In this document: positions 22,293-29,987 of the stretch, in pieces
Layout: the number at the start of each line of letters is the position of its first letter
Numbering within the stretch: position 1 is the stretch's first letter
Source: an uncultured Oscillospiraceae bacterium
Lineage (GTDB): Bacteria > Bacillota > Clostridia > Oscillospirales > Oscillospiraceae
Reading direction: 5' to 3'
DNA length: 31,038 bases
Assembly: GCA_910577805.1 (NCBI GenBank)
Contig: CAJTOE010000009.1
Location: forward strand, 1 to 31,038
Program-made: the position numbers and the translations under genes
The notes under the pieces: model-generated
Databases searched by the model: none
Told to the model about the DNA's origin: nothing
What the model saw: the letters and a program-made list of their open reading frames with translations, nothing else

Positions 22293-24443
22293 TTACAGTA
22301 CCGGTTCACCCGCGGCTTTTTTCGCCTTGATTTCCCGGAGCGCGTCCTTATAGGACAGGTTCACACGGCCCTTGTCGTCGATCTCGGTGACCTTCACCCA
22401 GATCATATCGCCGATGTTCACCACATCCTCCACCTTCTCGACCCGGCGTTCTGCCAGCTTGGAGATGTGGACCATGCCGTCCTTACCGGGGGCCAGCTCC
22501 ACGAATGCGCCGAACTGGAGGATGCGCACCACCTTGCCGTAGTACAGCGCGCCCACCTCAGGGACGAATACAATGGTCTCGATCATCTTTTTGGCCGCGT
22601 CGCAGGCGGCGGCGTTGGGGGAGGCAATGTGGATGGTGCCGTCATCCTCGATGTCCACTGTCGCGCCGGAATCGGCGGTGATTTTCTGAATCACGCTGCC
22701 GCCCTTGCCAATGACCTCCCGGATCTTCTCCGGGTCGATCTTTATGGTAATCATCTTGGGAGCGTACTTGCTCACCTCCGAGCGGGGGGCGGAAATGCAG
22801 GGCAGCATGATTTCGTCCAGAATGGCGAACCGTGCGTCACGGGTGATCTCCAGGGCCTCTTTGATGATTGCGTGAGTCAGGCCGTCGTTCTTCAGGTCCA
22901 TCTGAATGGCGGTGATACCGGCCTTGGTGCCGGCCACCTTAAAGTCCATCTCCCCGTGGAAGTCCTCCACGCCCTGGATGTCGATAAAGGTGGTAAAGCC
23001 GCCGTTGTCGTCCTGAATCAGGCCGCAGGAGATGCCGGCCACAGGAGCCTTGATCGGCACGCCCGCGTCCATCAGGGCCAGCGTAGAGCCGCAGATGGAG
23101 CCCTGGGAGGTGGAGCCGTTGGAGGACAGCACCTCAGACACGACGCGGATGGCGTAGGGGAACTCGTCCACGCTGGGCAGCACCGGGGCCAGGGCGCGCT
23201 CGGCCAGGAACCCGTGGCCGTACTCCCGGCGGTTGGTGGAGCGGGGGGCCCGTGCCTCACCGACAGAGTAGGGCGGGAAATTGTAGTGGTGCATATAGCG
23301 CTTTTCGGTCTCTTCCCAGATGGTGTCCAGCTTCTGGTTGGCGGCGAGGGTGTTCAGGGTAGCGATGGACAGCACCTGGGTCTGGCCGCGGGTGAACAGG
23401 CCGGAGCCGTGGACGCGGGGCAGAAGGCCCACTTCGGCGGCCAGGGGACGAATCTCGTTCTGGGCGCGGCCGTCTACCCGGTGGCCCTCCAGCAGCCAGG
23501 CCTTGACGATCTTCTTCTGGAACTTGTAGGTGAACTCCTCCAGGTACTGGTCCATATCCGGATATTCCTCCAGATATTTCTCGTGCCAATGCTCGATCAT
23601 GGCGTTCCAGCGCTCTTCCCGGACGTTCTTGTCATCGGTGTCCATAGCGGCCTTGGCCTCGTCCATGAAGTTGGCGACGATGTCGTCAAACAGCTCCTGG
23701 TTGAACTGGGCGTGCTCGTACTCCATCTTGGGCTTGCCAATCTCGGAGACGATCTGATTGATAAAGTCAATCTGCTTCTTGATCTCCTCGTGGGCCTTCA
23801 CAATACCGGCGAACATGATCTCGTCCGGGATCTCATCGGCGCCGGCCTCGATCATGACGACCTTCTCCCGCGTGGCGGCAACGGTCACATCCATACGGCT
23901 GGTCTTGCGCTGCTCCTGGGTGGGGTTTAAGACGATCTGTCCGTCGCAGTAGCCCACCTCCAGGCAGCCGATGGGACCGGCGAAGGGGATTTCGGAGTAG
24001 CTGACGCAGGCGGACGCGCCGATCATAGCGGCCACCTCAGGGGAACAGTCATAGTCCACGCTCATGACGGTACACTGGATGCACACGTCGTTGCGGAAGT
24101 CGTAGGGGAACAGGGGACGCATGGGGCGGTCGATGAGGCGGCTGGCCAGCACGGCGGGCAGGGAAGGACGGCCCTCCCGGCGCATGAAGCTGCCGGGGAT
24201 GCGGCCCACGGCGTAGAGCTTTTCCTCGAACTCCACGGACAGGGGGAAGAAGTCGATCCCGTCGCGGGGGCGGGGGGAGACGGTGGCGGCGACCATAACG
24301 GTGGTTTCGCCGTACTTGACCATCGCGCTGGCGGAGGCCAGCTCGGCCACCTTGCCCACCTCGATGGTGAGGGGACGACCGCACAGGTCCATGGTCCAGG
24401 ACTTGAATTTGGGGAAGGTTTTCTGTTTGATGATGGTTGACAT
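22293..24443 (-). CDS. pnp: Polyribonucleotide nucleotidyltransferase (PNPase)
   Basis: The enzyme degrades RNA 3' to 5' with phosphate and can add tails in the reverse reaction. The 716-aa product has two RNase PH domains (the second with SNGSTSQGSICGSTLALMD and FHGEMDFKVAGT), then a KH domain (REVIGKGGSVIQKI, about 575-590) and an S1 domain (GAFVELAPGKDGMVHISKL) near the C-terminus. Length fits the family. The ATG at 24443 follows AAAGGAGC on the minus strand. An in-frame extension to 24578 covers the intergenic stem-loop and is rejected. It follows rpsO as in most bacteria. Confidence 0.97.
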   Translation of the reverse strand: MSTIIKQKTFPKFKSWTMDLCGRPLTIEVGKVAELASASAMVKYGETTVMVAATVSPRPRDGIDFFPLSVEFEEKLYAVGRIPGSFMRREGRPSLPAVLASRLIDRPMRPLFPYDFRNDVCIQCTVMSVDYDCSPEVAAMIGASACVSYSEIPFAGPIGCLEVGYCDGQIVLNPTQEQRKTSRMDVTVAATREKVVMIEAGADEIPDEIMFAGIVKAHEEIKKQIDFINQIVSEIGKPKMEYEHAQFNQELFDDIVANFMDEAKAAMDTDDKNVREERWNAMIEHWHEKYLEEYPDMDQYLEEFTYKFQKKIVKAWLLEGHRVDGRAQNEIRPLAAEVGLLPRVHGSGLFTRGQTQVLSIATLNTLAANQKLDTIWEETEKRYMHHYNFPPYSVGEARAPRSTNRREYGHGFLAERALAPVLPSVDEFPYAIRVVSEVLSSNGSTSQGSICGSTLALMDAGVPIKAPVAGISCGLIQDDNGGFTTFIDIQGVEDFHGEMDFKVAGTKAGITAIQMDLKNDGLTHAIIKEALEITRDARFAILDEIMLPCISAPRSEVSKYAPKMITIKIDPEKIREVIGKGGSVIQKITADSGATVDIEDDGTIHIASPNAAACDAAKKMIETIVFVPEVGALYYGKVVRILQFGAFVELAPGKDGMVHISKLAERRVEKVEDVVNIGDMIWVKVTEIDDKGRVNLSYKDALREIKAKKAAGEPVL

Positions 24444-24487
24444 GGTGATGCTCCTTTGTAAAAAAATTTTGGTCGGAGCGGGCTGTC

Positions 24488-24541
24488 TTTTAGCACTTGA
24501 ATATGGGTCCAGAGAGGCGGGCGCATATTCAACTGCTAAAA
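24488..24541 (-). promoter_or_regulatory. Long stem-loop between rpsO and pnp
   Basis: TTTTAGCA-C-TTGAATATG (24488-24505) pairs with CATATTCAA-C-TGCTAAAA (24524-24541), giving a 17-bp stem with one mismatch and an 18-nt loop. It sits just ahead of the pnp ribosome-binding site. In E. coli an RNase III-cleaved stem at the same place governs PNPase autoregulation; a similar role here is inferred from position. Confidence 0.7.
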
Positions 24542-24569
24542 AAACGGCTGGCTCCAAGTTTGGAAGAAG

Positions 24570-24597
24570 GGACAGCACGGCAAAACCGGCTGTCCCT
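24570..24597 (-). terminator. Hairpin after rpsO
   Basis: GGGACAGC pairs with GCTGTCCC, with an inner CGG / CCG pair and a CAAAA loop. It begins 13 bp after the rpsO stop on the minus strand. There is no T-run, so it may be a partial terminator or the 3' end guard of rpsO mRNA. Confidence 0.5.
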
Positions 24598-24610
24598 CAC
24601 AGGGCTCTGA

Positions 24611-24877
24611 TTACTTACGCAGACCCAGCTTGGCAATGATGGCGCGGTAGCGCTCAATGTCCTTCCGGGCCAGATAATCCAGCATTTTACGGCGCTTACC
24701 GACCATCTTCAGCAGGCCGCGGCGGGAGTGATTGTCCTGCTTGTGAATCTTCAGATGCTCAGTCAGCTCGTTGATGCGGGCGGTCAGAATAGCGATCTGG
24801 ACCTCCGGGGAGCCGGTATCAGTGGGATGTGTGCGGTTGGCCTCGATCACGGCTGTTTTTTCGTCTTTACGAATCAT
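24611..24877 (-). CDS. rpsO: 30S ribosomal protein S15
   Basis: The 88-aa product begins MIRKDEKTAVIE and contains DTGSPEVQIAILTARINELTEHL and DNHSRRGLLKMVGKRRKML, which identify S15, a 16S rRNA central-domain binder. The ATG at 24877 gives the standard length. A longer in-frame start at 24910 would add 11 residues across the ribosome-binding site (AAAGGTGG). It is cotranscribed with pnp. An approximately 120-nt leader precedes it. Confidence 0.97.
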   Translation of the reverse strand: MIRKDEKTAVIEANRTHPTDTGSPEVQIAILTARINELTEHLKIHKQDNHSRRGLLKMVGKRRKMLDYLARKDIERYRAIIAKLGLRK

Positions 24878-25004
24878 GGGAAATTCCACCTTTCCAATAT
24901 ACTTGCCCAAGGGGCTGCGTACCGGGCGGATGGAACCCCGCTCTCTTGAGCGGGCCGTGCCCCGGAACGAAGCGTCTGGGCGGTTTTGCGTCTCACGCAG
25001 GGAT

Positions 25005-25033
25005 ACTATACCATAATTTTAACCGGCTGTAAA
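25005..25033 (-). promoter_or_regulatory. Promoter of rpsO-pnp
   Basis: On the minus strand, TTTACA (25028-25033), a 17-bp spacer and TATAGT (25005-25010) match the sigma-A consensus at 5/6 and 5/6 positions. Confidence 0.75.
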
Positions 25034-25126
25034 GGAAAAAATCCCGGTTTTTGTTTGATTTTTGGGGGAGGGCGTGACTTTTCTTTGTGCTCCTTGCCCC
25101 TACCTATTTTTCCCCCGGATAATTCG

Positions 25127-25156
25127 TTGACAATCGCAGAAAAACTATGATACACT
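25127..25156 (+). promoter_or_regulatory. Promoter of the nitrilase-family gene
   Basis: TTGACA (25127-25132), an 18-bp spacer and TACACT (25151-25156) with a TG extended -10 at 25148-25149. It lies 32 bp before the ATG. Confidence 0.65.
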
Positions 25157-25187
25157 GGCCCCACCAAGGGGACAGGAGGTTTTTCAT

Positions 25188-26009
25188 ATGATTCATATCG
25201 CCATCGGCCAATGCGGCAGCACCGGGACCGCCGAAGAAAACCAGCAGGAGATGGAGCGTCTGCTCCTCCAGGCGGTGGAGGAGGACCCAAAGCTGGATTT
25301 GATGGTGTTTCCGGAGTACTGCCGGTACACCCCGGCCAGCCGGGCGGACGCGCTGGATTGCGCCATCAGCCTGGAGGACCCGGACCCGTTTATCGACCGG
25401 ATGCGGCAGCTGGCCCGGACATATGGGGTCTGCCTGATTCCCGGCAGCTTCCCGGAGCGGGCGGGAGAGCGTAAGGTCTGTAACACGGTCCTGACCATCG
25501 GGCGGGACGGTGAAATTTTGGGAAAATACCAAAAAATCCACCTGTTTGACGCGGCGGGCTATCAGGAGTCGTCCTACATGCAGGCAGGGGACGCGCTGTG
25601 CCTGGTGGACACGGACTTTGGCCGGGTGGGCGTGCTGGTGTGCTACGACCTGCGCTTCCCGGAGCTGGCCCGGAGCCTCTGCCTCCAGGGGGCGGAGCTT
25701 CTGGTGTGTCCGGCCCAGTTCCCCTGCGGCCAGCCTCTCCCCGCCCGCGTGGACGACTGGGATTTGCTGATTCGCAGCACCGCGCTGACCAATCTGACCT
25801 ACACCGTGGGGGCGAACCAGTTCGGCATAGTCCGCCGGGACGCGCCCTTTGGCCGCTCCTGCGTGGCCGACCCCAGAGGGACCGTGATTGCCGCCGCCTC
25901 CGGGCGGAACTGCGTGGTCCATGCCATGCTTGATCTGGACTACCAGCGGGAGGTGCAAAAAAATCTGGCCTCCTGGAATAACCGGAGACCAGATGTGTAT
26001 TGCCTCTGA
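25188..26009 (+). CDS. Carbon-nitrogen hydrolase (nitrilase superfamily)
   Basis: The 273-aa product is a nitrilase-superfamily enzyme with the catalytic triad in place: E43 (VFPEY), K116 (KYQKIHLFD) and C152 (VCYDLRFPE). This layout fits amidases of the omega-amidase/NIT2 or deaminated-glutathione amidase type, which hydrolyse omega-amides such as 2-oxoglutaramate. The exact substrate cannot be read from sequence. It has its own promoter and a GGAGG site (25173-25177). It converges with rpoN, with only 6 bp between the stop codons. Confidence 0.92.
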   Translation: MIHIAIGQCGSTGTAEENQQEMERLLLQAVEEDPKLDLMVFPEYCRYTPASRADALDCAISLEDPDPFIDRMRQLARTYGVCLIPGSFPERAGERKVCNTVLTIGRDGEILGKYQKIHLFDAAGYQESSYMQAGDALCLVDTDFGRVGVLVCYDLRFPELARSLCLQGAELLVCPAQFPCGQPLPARVDDWDLLIRSTALTNLTYTVGANQFGIVRRDAPFGRSCVADPRGTVIAAASGRNCVVHAMLDLDYQREVQKNLASWNNRRPDVYCL

Positions 26010-26015
26010 AAACGT

Positions 26016-27347
26016 TTAAGCCTGCTTCCGGGCCGTGGAGGATGGGATGCCCAGCTCCTCCCGGTATTTGGCTACCGTCCGCCGGGCGGTGGGACAGCCT
26101 GCCTCCTCCAGCATCAGGCACAACTGCTGGTCGGAAAGGGGGTGGGCTTTGTCCTCCTCCTCCAGAAAGCGGCGCAGTAAATCCTGGGTCCTGCCGCCGG
26201 AGACGGTGACGAACCGCCGCAGAGGAAGCAGTCCCCGGCTGCACTGGATGTACTTTTCCCGGATGGCCCGGCTGACAGTGGATTCATGCAAATCTAAAGC
26301 CTGGGCCATGTCGGACAGCTTTAGGGGCGCCAGACTGCCCATGCCGGTAAAAAACGCCTGCTGCCGGGCCGCGATGTACTGGGCACAGCGCAGCAGAGTG
26401 GACTGCCGCTGCTCTACGGCCCGGACCGCCCACTGGGCCTGCTTGACCTTCTGGTCCAGATAGTCTTTGACTTCCTGGTCCTCCGTCTCCGCCAGGAGGG
26501 ACTGATAATAGCCGCTCAACTGGAGCGACGGCACCCGCGCGGCGCTGAGGACCGCCACAGGCTGGCCCTGCTCCATATGTATCTCCAGATCCGGGACCAG
26601 ATAGGCGGGGCGCTCCCGCGCGGCGAACTGTGCGCCGGGGCGGGGGTCCAGGGCCCGGATGCGCGTGCAGGCCTCACGCACCTGCTCCTGGGAGGCGTTC
26701 AGCGCCTTGGCGATGGCGCCGTACTGGCCGCGGGCCAGGTGGTGGAGCTGACTTTGGACGACGGACAGCGCCAAGGGGTCCGCCCCCTGCCGCTGGAGCT
26801 GGAGCGCCAGACATTGGGCCAGGTCCTTTGCCCCTACCCCGGCGGGGTCCAGGGCCTGGAGCTGGGCAAGGCCTGCTTCCATGTCGTCCATGGGCATGTG
26901 GGCCGCCTGGGCAAGCTGGTCCAGAGGGTCCCGCAAATAGCCGTCCCGGTCCAGGCACAGGCATAAAAACTGCGCTGCCGCCAGCGGGCCGTCCGGCAGG
27001 TCCTGGCCGGAGAGCTGCCAGAGCAAATGACGTTCCAAGGTCTCCTCCAGCCCGCCGCCGTCGCCTACGCGCTCCAGAGGGTCGTCCAAGCGCTCACGGG
27101 CGGCTGAGGCGTAAGCCCGGTTTTGGCCGTCCTGCTGGGTGAGCCACTCCAGCCGCTGGGCCAGGGAGCTTTGGGCCGGAGCGGGGTCCTCCCCAGGGCC
27201 GGCGGTGATTTCCAGCACGGGGTTCTCCAGGGCAAGCTCCTGGAGATAGTCGGTAAGCTCCAGGCTGCTCATTTGTAGAATTTCCACAGACTGCCGCTGC
27301 TGGGGCGAGAGAGTCTGGGTTTGTTTCAGAATCAGATTTTGTTCCAA
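26016..27347 (-). CDS. rpoN: RNA polymerase sigma-54 factor
   Basis: The 443-aa product has the three sigma-54 regions: a glutamine-rich activator-interacting N-terminus (about 1-47, QTQTLSPQQRQSVEILQMSS), a core-binding middle with LDPAGVGAKDLAQCL, and a C-terminal DNA-binding part. The latter includes a helix-turn-helix (LKLSDMAQALDLHESTVSRAI) and the RpoN box ARRTVAKYREEL (about 421-432). The start is TTG at 27347 after TGAGGAGTGA on the minus strand. No bacterial enhancer-binding protein is encoded in this window. A palindrome inside its promoter suggests repression. Confidence 0.95.
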   Translation of the reverse strand: MEQNLILKQTQTLSPQQRQSVEILQMSSLELTDYLQELALENPVLEITAGPGEDPAPAQSSLAQRLEWLTQQDGQNRAYASAARERLDDPLERVGDGGGLEETLERHLLWQLSGQDLPDGPLAAAQFLCLCLDRDGYLRDPLDQLAQAAHMPMDDMEAGLAQLQALDPAGVGAKDLAQCLALQLQRQGADPLALSVVQSQLHHLARGQYGAIAKALNASQEQVREACTRIRALDPRPGAQFAARERPAYLVPDLEIHMEQGQPVAVLSAARVPSLQLSGYYQSLLAETEDQEVKDYLDQKVKQAQWAVRAVEQRQSTLLRCAQYIAARQQAFFTGMGSLAPLKLSDMAQALDLHESTVSRAIREKYIQCSRGLLPLRRFVTVSGGRTQDLLRRFLEEEDKAHPLSDQQLCLMLEEAGCPTARRTVAKYREELGIPSSTARKQA

Positions 27348-27413
27348 TACTGGTCACTCCTCAATAAACGCTTTTTGTACACCCCACGAGCACAGGTTTG
27401 TCCATTTATACAA

Positions 27414-27442
27414 ATTTTACATCTATTAGATGTAATTGTCAA
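27414..27442 (-). promoter_or_regulatory. rpoN promoter
   Basis: On the minus strand, TTGACA (27437-27442), a 17-bp spacer and TAAAAT (27414-27419) make a near-consensus sigma-A promoter about 67 bp before the TTG start. Confidence 0.8.
27417..27435. promoter_or_regulatory. Perfect 19-bp palindrome in the rpoN promoter (operator candidate)
   Basis: TTACATCTATTAGATGTAA is a perfect inverted repeat (9-bp arms, one central base). It fills the spacer between the -35 and -10 and overlaps the -10. A protein bound there would block RNA polymerase. The binding protein is not identified. Confidence 0.75.
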
Positions 27443-27479
27443 TATATCCTGTGGAATCTGTTGGATTTCCCTATTTTCC

Positions 27480-27680
27480 CCCTCATCCGTCACCGCCTTT
27501 CCCTTGCCGGGGAACTGAACTGTGGGACCCGACCCCCTGGGCGGGTCATTCCCCCCAGACTTCCGCTCCCCTCCATAGCCTTCCCCCTAATGGGGGAAGG
27601 CCGACTCCCCCTGTCAGGGGGAGATGGCCGCAGGCCAGAGGGGGTAGGGAGGCGCCGCCGCAGGCGGTGACGGATGAGGG
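27480..27680. repeat. Intergenic palindromic element, copy 3 (complete)
   Basis: The ends are exact inverted repeats: CCCTCATCCGTCACCGCCT (27480-27498) and its complement at 27662-27680. About 200 bp of GC-rich, self-pairing sequence lies between, with an A/T run outside each end. No open reading frame is supported. It shares about 80 bp with copy 1 and its ends with copy 4, as expected for a MITE-like or REP-like family. Confidence 0.88.
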
Positions 27681-27682
27681 TG

Positions 27683-27724
27683 AAAAAAGCCAGCCTCCCG
27701 CAACAGCGAGAGACTGGCTTTTTC
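27683..27724 (-). terminator. Terminator of prfB
   Basis: On the minus strand, AGCCAGT-CTCTCGC-TGTT-GCGGGAG-G-CTGGCT folds into a long stem followed by TTTTTT. It starts 16 bp after the prfB stop and abuts the end of element copy 3, sharing its A/T run. Confidence 0.88.
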
Positions 27725-27739
27725 TTATGTGACCCCGTA

Positions 27740-28861
27740 TTATTTCGTCGCCCAATTCCCGGTGGCCTCGGCGGTCAGATAGGCGTTGATAAACCCATCC
27801 AAATCCCCGTCCATCACGCCGTTGATATTGCTGGTCTCAAAGGCGGTCCGGTTGTCCTTCACCATCTGGTAGGGCATGAACACATAGGAGCGGATCTGAC
27901 TGCCCCACTCGATTTTCAGCTGCACGCCCTTCAAATCGGAAATCTTCTCCGCCTTCTCCTGCATTTGCAGCTCCACCAGCTTGGCCCGCAGCATTTTCAT
28001 ACAGTTATCCTTGTTCTGGAACTGACTGCGTTCCTGCTGGCTGGCGACCACCACGCCGGTGGGCTTGTGGATGAGCCGCACCGCAGAGGAGGTTTTATTG
28101 ACGTGCTGTCCGCCCGCGCCGCTGGCCCGGTAGACCTGCATCTCGATATCCTCCGGGCGGATCTCCACTTCCACGTCCTCCGGCAGGTCGGGCATGACCT
28201 CCACGGACGCGAAGGAGGTCTGCCGCCGGGCGTTGGCGTCGAAGGGGGACACCCGCACCAGACGATGCACGCCGTGTTCTCCCCGCAGGTAGCCGTAAGC
28301 GTTCTCGCCCTCGACCATAATGGTGGCGGACTTGATGCCCGCCTCGTCGGCCTCCTGGTAGTCCATGAGCTTGTAGGTGAAGCCGGAGCGTTCGGTCCAG
28401 CGGGTGTACATCCGATAAAGCATCTGCGCCCAGTCCTGGGCCTCGGTGCCGCCCGCGCCGGGGTGGATGGTCAGAATGACATTGCAGTTGTCATACTCCC
28501 CGGTCAGCAGGGTCTGAAGCCGGGCCTGCTCCATGTTGGCCTCCAGGGCAATAAAACCCTCCTCCAGCTCTGGCAGGAGGGATTCGTCCTCGAACTCGTT
28601 GCCCATCTCGCACAGGGCCATCAGGTCGTCCCACTGGGACTGGCGGCGGCGGTGCTTTTCCACCTTGTCCTGCAAATTTTTGATGCGCTGCTGGACCTTC
28701 TGGGCCTTTGCCAGGTTGTCCCAGAAGCCGTCGGCGGCGGACTCCGCCTGGAGCATATCCAGCTCCCGTTCCGCGCCCTCCAGGTCCAGGGCCTGTCCCA
28801 GCTCTTCCAGAGCGGGGGTCAGGTTGTTGAGCTTCACTTTGTATTCGTCGAATTGGAGCAT
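27740..28861 (-). CDS. prfB: Peptide chain release factor 2
   Basis: RF2 recognises UGA and UAA stop codons and releases the peptide. The 373-aa product has the stop-recognition tripeptide SPF (205-207) and the catalytic GGQ (250-252, SGAGGQHVN). The N-terminal helical domain is complete. The ATG at 28861 gives MLQFDEYKVKL. A start at 28888 is possible but less well supported; GAGG precedes 28861. The frame is continuous from the start, so the programmed +1 frameshift found in most prfB genes is absent. Confidence 0.96.
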   Translation of the reverse strand: MLQFDEYKVKLNNLTPALEELGQALDLEGAERELDMLQAESAADGFWDNLAKAQKVQQRIKNLQDKVEKHRRRQSQWDDLMALCEMGNEFEDESLLPELEEGFIALEANMEQARLQTLLTGEYDNCNVILTIHPGAGGTEAQDWAQMLYRMYTRWTERSGFTYKLMDYQEADEAGIKSATIMVEGENAYGYLRGEHGVHRLVRVSPFDANARRQTSFASVEVMPDLPEDVEVEIRPEDIEMQVYRASGAGGQHVNKTSSAVRLIHKPTGVVVASQQERSQFQNKDNCMKMLRAKLVELQMQEKAEKISDLKGVQLKIEWGSQIRSYVFMPYQMVKDNRTAFETSNINGVMDGDLDGFINAYLTAEATGNWATK

Positions 28862-28902
28862 AAAAGACCTCACTCTTTCTTCCTGCATAAATGAATCAAT
28901 CT

Positions 28903-28931
28903 ATTATAACGAAAGTTTTTGGAAAAGTAAA
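28903..28931 (-). promoter_or_regulatory. Promoter of prfB
   Basis: On the minus strand, TTTACT (28926-28931), a 17-bp spacer and TATAAT (28903-28908). It lies about 42 bp before the ATG in an AT-rich stretch. Confidence 0.72.
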
Positions 28932-28991
28932 GGAAAATTCCGAAAACTCGATTGATTTGTGAGGCCGGGCGGGGGATTTCCCCCCATTCCC

Positions 28992-29750
28992 TCACCCTCT
29001 CCCGAAAAACGCGCCCAGCTGCTCCATACCGTCCTGATAGCCATAGCCGATGCGCCGCAGGTTCTTTTCCGGCGAAAAGGCCAGCACAGTTTCCATGCCG
29101 CTGTGAAACAGCTCTTTCCGCCGGGGCAGGACCACGCAGAACTCCGCACCGGCAAAGTCCTGGGTGGCGGGCGGCTTATCCGGGTTCAGGCCCACCACGA
29201 TAAACCGCCGGTAGCCCGCCTCGTACAGGGGCCGCACCGGCTCGTTGTCCGTCACACCGCCGTCGCAGTAGAGCCGGCCGTCCATCCGCACCGGCGGGAA
29301 GGCCACGGGGATGGCCGACGAGGCCAGCAGGATTGTTTCCACGGATTCGGGCAGTTCATTGTCTTTCAGGTCGAAATATTCCGCCTGATAGCCCTCGGTC
29401 CTGCAACAGCAGGCAAATAGCTCCAGGGGGGAGCGCTGGAGCGCGTCTAGATCCAGAAATTGGTGAATCATGCCCCGGACTTTTTTCTGGGAGAGCGCGC
29501 CGTTTTGGGAGAGCAAAATGCGTTTGAAGTCCAGTCCGACCACGTCGCGGGTGGACAGGGCCAGCCAGAGTGTGACGGCCCGCTGTAAGTCGCCCTGGGC
29601 AAAGAGGGCCATATTAAGTGCGCCGATGGACGCGCCGGACACACCGCCGATGTACCGTTCCAGGCCCAGGTCCCGCAGGGCCATCCACACGCCGATTTCA
29701 TAGCTGCCCTTGGCGCCGCCGCCGCCCAGCACCAGTCCCATTTTTTTCAT
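28992..29750 (-). CDS. Patatin-like phospholipase / acyl hydrolase
   Basis: The 252-aa product is a patatin-family serine hydrolase. It has the oxyanion loop GGGGAKG (9-15), the nucleophile elbow G39-A-S41-I-G43, and the catalytic D163 in DGGV, giving the Ser-Asp dyad. There is no signal peptide, so it acts inside the cell, probably on lipid esters. It resembles the bacterial RssA/YjjU-type group. The ATG at 29750 follows GGAGG on the minus strand. An upstream ATG at 29768 adds six residues and overlaps the ribosome-binding site. The substrate is unknown. Confidence 0.92.
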   Translation of the reverse strand: MKKMGLVLGGGGAKGSYEIGVWMALRDLGLERYIGGVSGASIGALNMALFAQGDLQRAVTLWLALSTRDVVGLDFKRILLSQNGALSQKKVRGMIHQFLDLDALQRSPLELFACCCRTEGYQAEYFDLKDNELPESVETILLASSAIPVAFPPVRMDGRLYCDGGVTDNEPVRPLYEAGYRRFIVVGLNPDKPPATQDFAGAEFCVVLPRRKELFHSGMETVLAFSPEKNLRRIGYGYQDGMEQLGAFFGRG

Positions 29751-29812
29751 CCCCGCCGCCTCCTGCATGTTGGCATTTTCCTATACTATGCCCAGGAGGG
29801 GGGAGGGTTTCC

Positions 29813-29974
29813 CCCTCATCCGTCACCGCCTGCGGCGGCGCCACCTTCCCCCGCCAGGGGGGAAGGCTTATCGTTGCGCCTACCGATACTACTCCGGAGT
29901 GGGGTGAGTGCCAGTGTCCGAAGCCTTCCCCCTCACGGGGGAAGGTGGCACGGCGAAGCCGTGACGGATGAGGG
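29813..29974. repeat. Intergenic palindromic element, copy 4 (complete)
   Basis: The left end CCCTCATCCGTCACCGCC (29813-29830) and the right end GTGACGGATGAGGG (29961-29974) are inverted repeats, and each continues inward into GCCACCTTCCCCC / GGGGGAAGGTGGC arms. The element is 162 bp. It sits between the patatin and XRE genes and ends 13 bp before the XRE stop. Confidence 0.88.
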
Positions 29975-29987
29975 TGAAAACCCCCTC

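Larger units (their letters stand above)
24878..25187. other. Divergent rpsO / nitrilase intergenic region
   Basis: These 310 bp hold no gene. They contain the minus-strand rpsO leader and promoter (25005-25033) and the plus-strand promoter of the nitrilase-family gene (25127-25156). In the leader, CCCGCTC and GAGCGGG (about 24948-24965) form a hairpin with a 4-nt loop. S15 leaders are autoregulatory RNAs in several bacteria, but I cannot show a match to a known class. Confidence 0.6.

Noticed and set aside
22467..23930. A 487-aa plus-strand open frame opposite pnp
   Set aside because: It is the shadow of the pnp codons, with low-complexity composition and no start signals.
25021..25058. AACCGG / CCGGTT with T-runs as a plus-strand terminator
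   Set aside because: The stem is short with a long loop, there is no plus-strand gene upstream to end, and the segment overlaps the rpsO -35 region.
29947..29962. TGGCAC as the -24 box of a sigma-54 promoter, of interest because rpoN is nearby
   Set aside because: The matching -12 TTGC at the needed spacing is absent, and the motif is part of a palindromic element arm.
10401..29974. CRISPR array
   Set aside because: The repeated elements are few, far apart, self-complementary at their ends and unevenly spaced, with no spacer-repeat periodicity and no cas genes.
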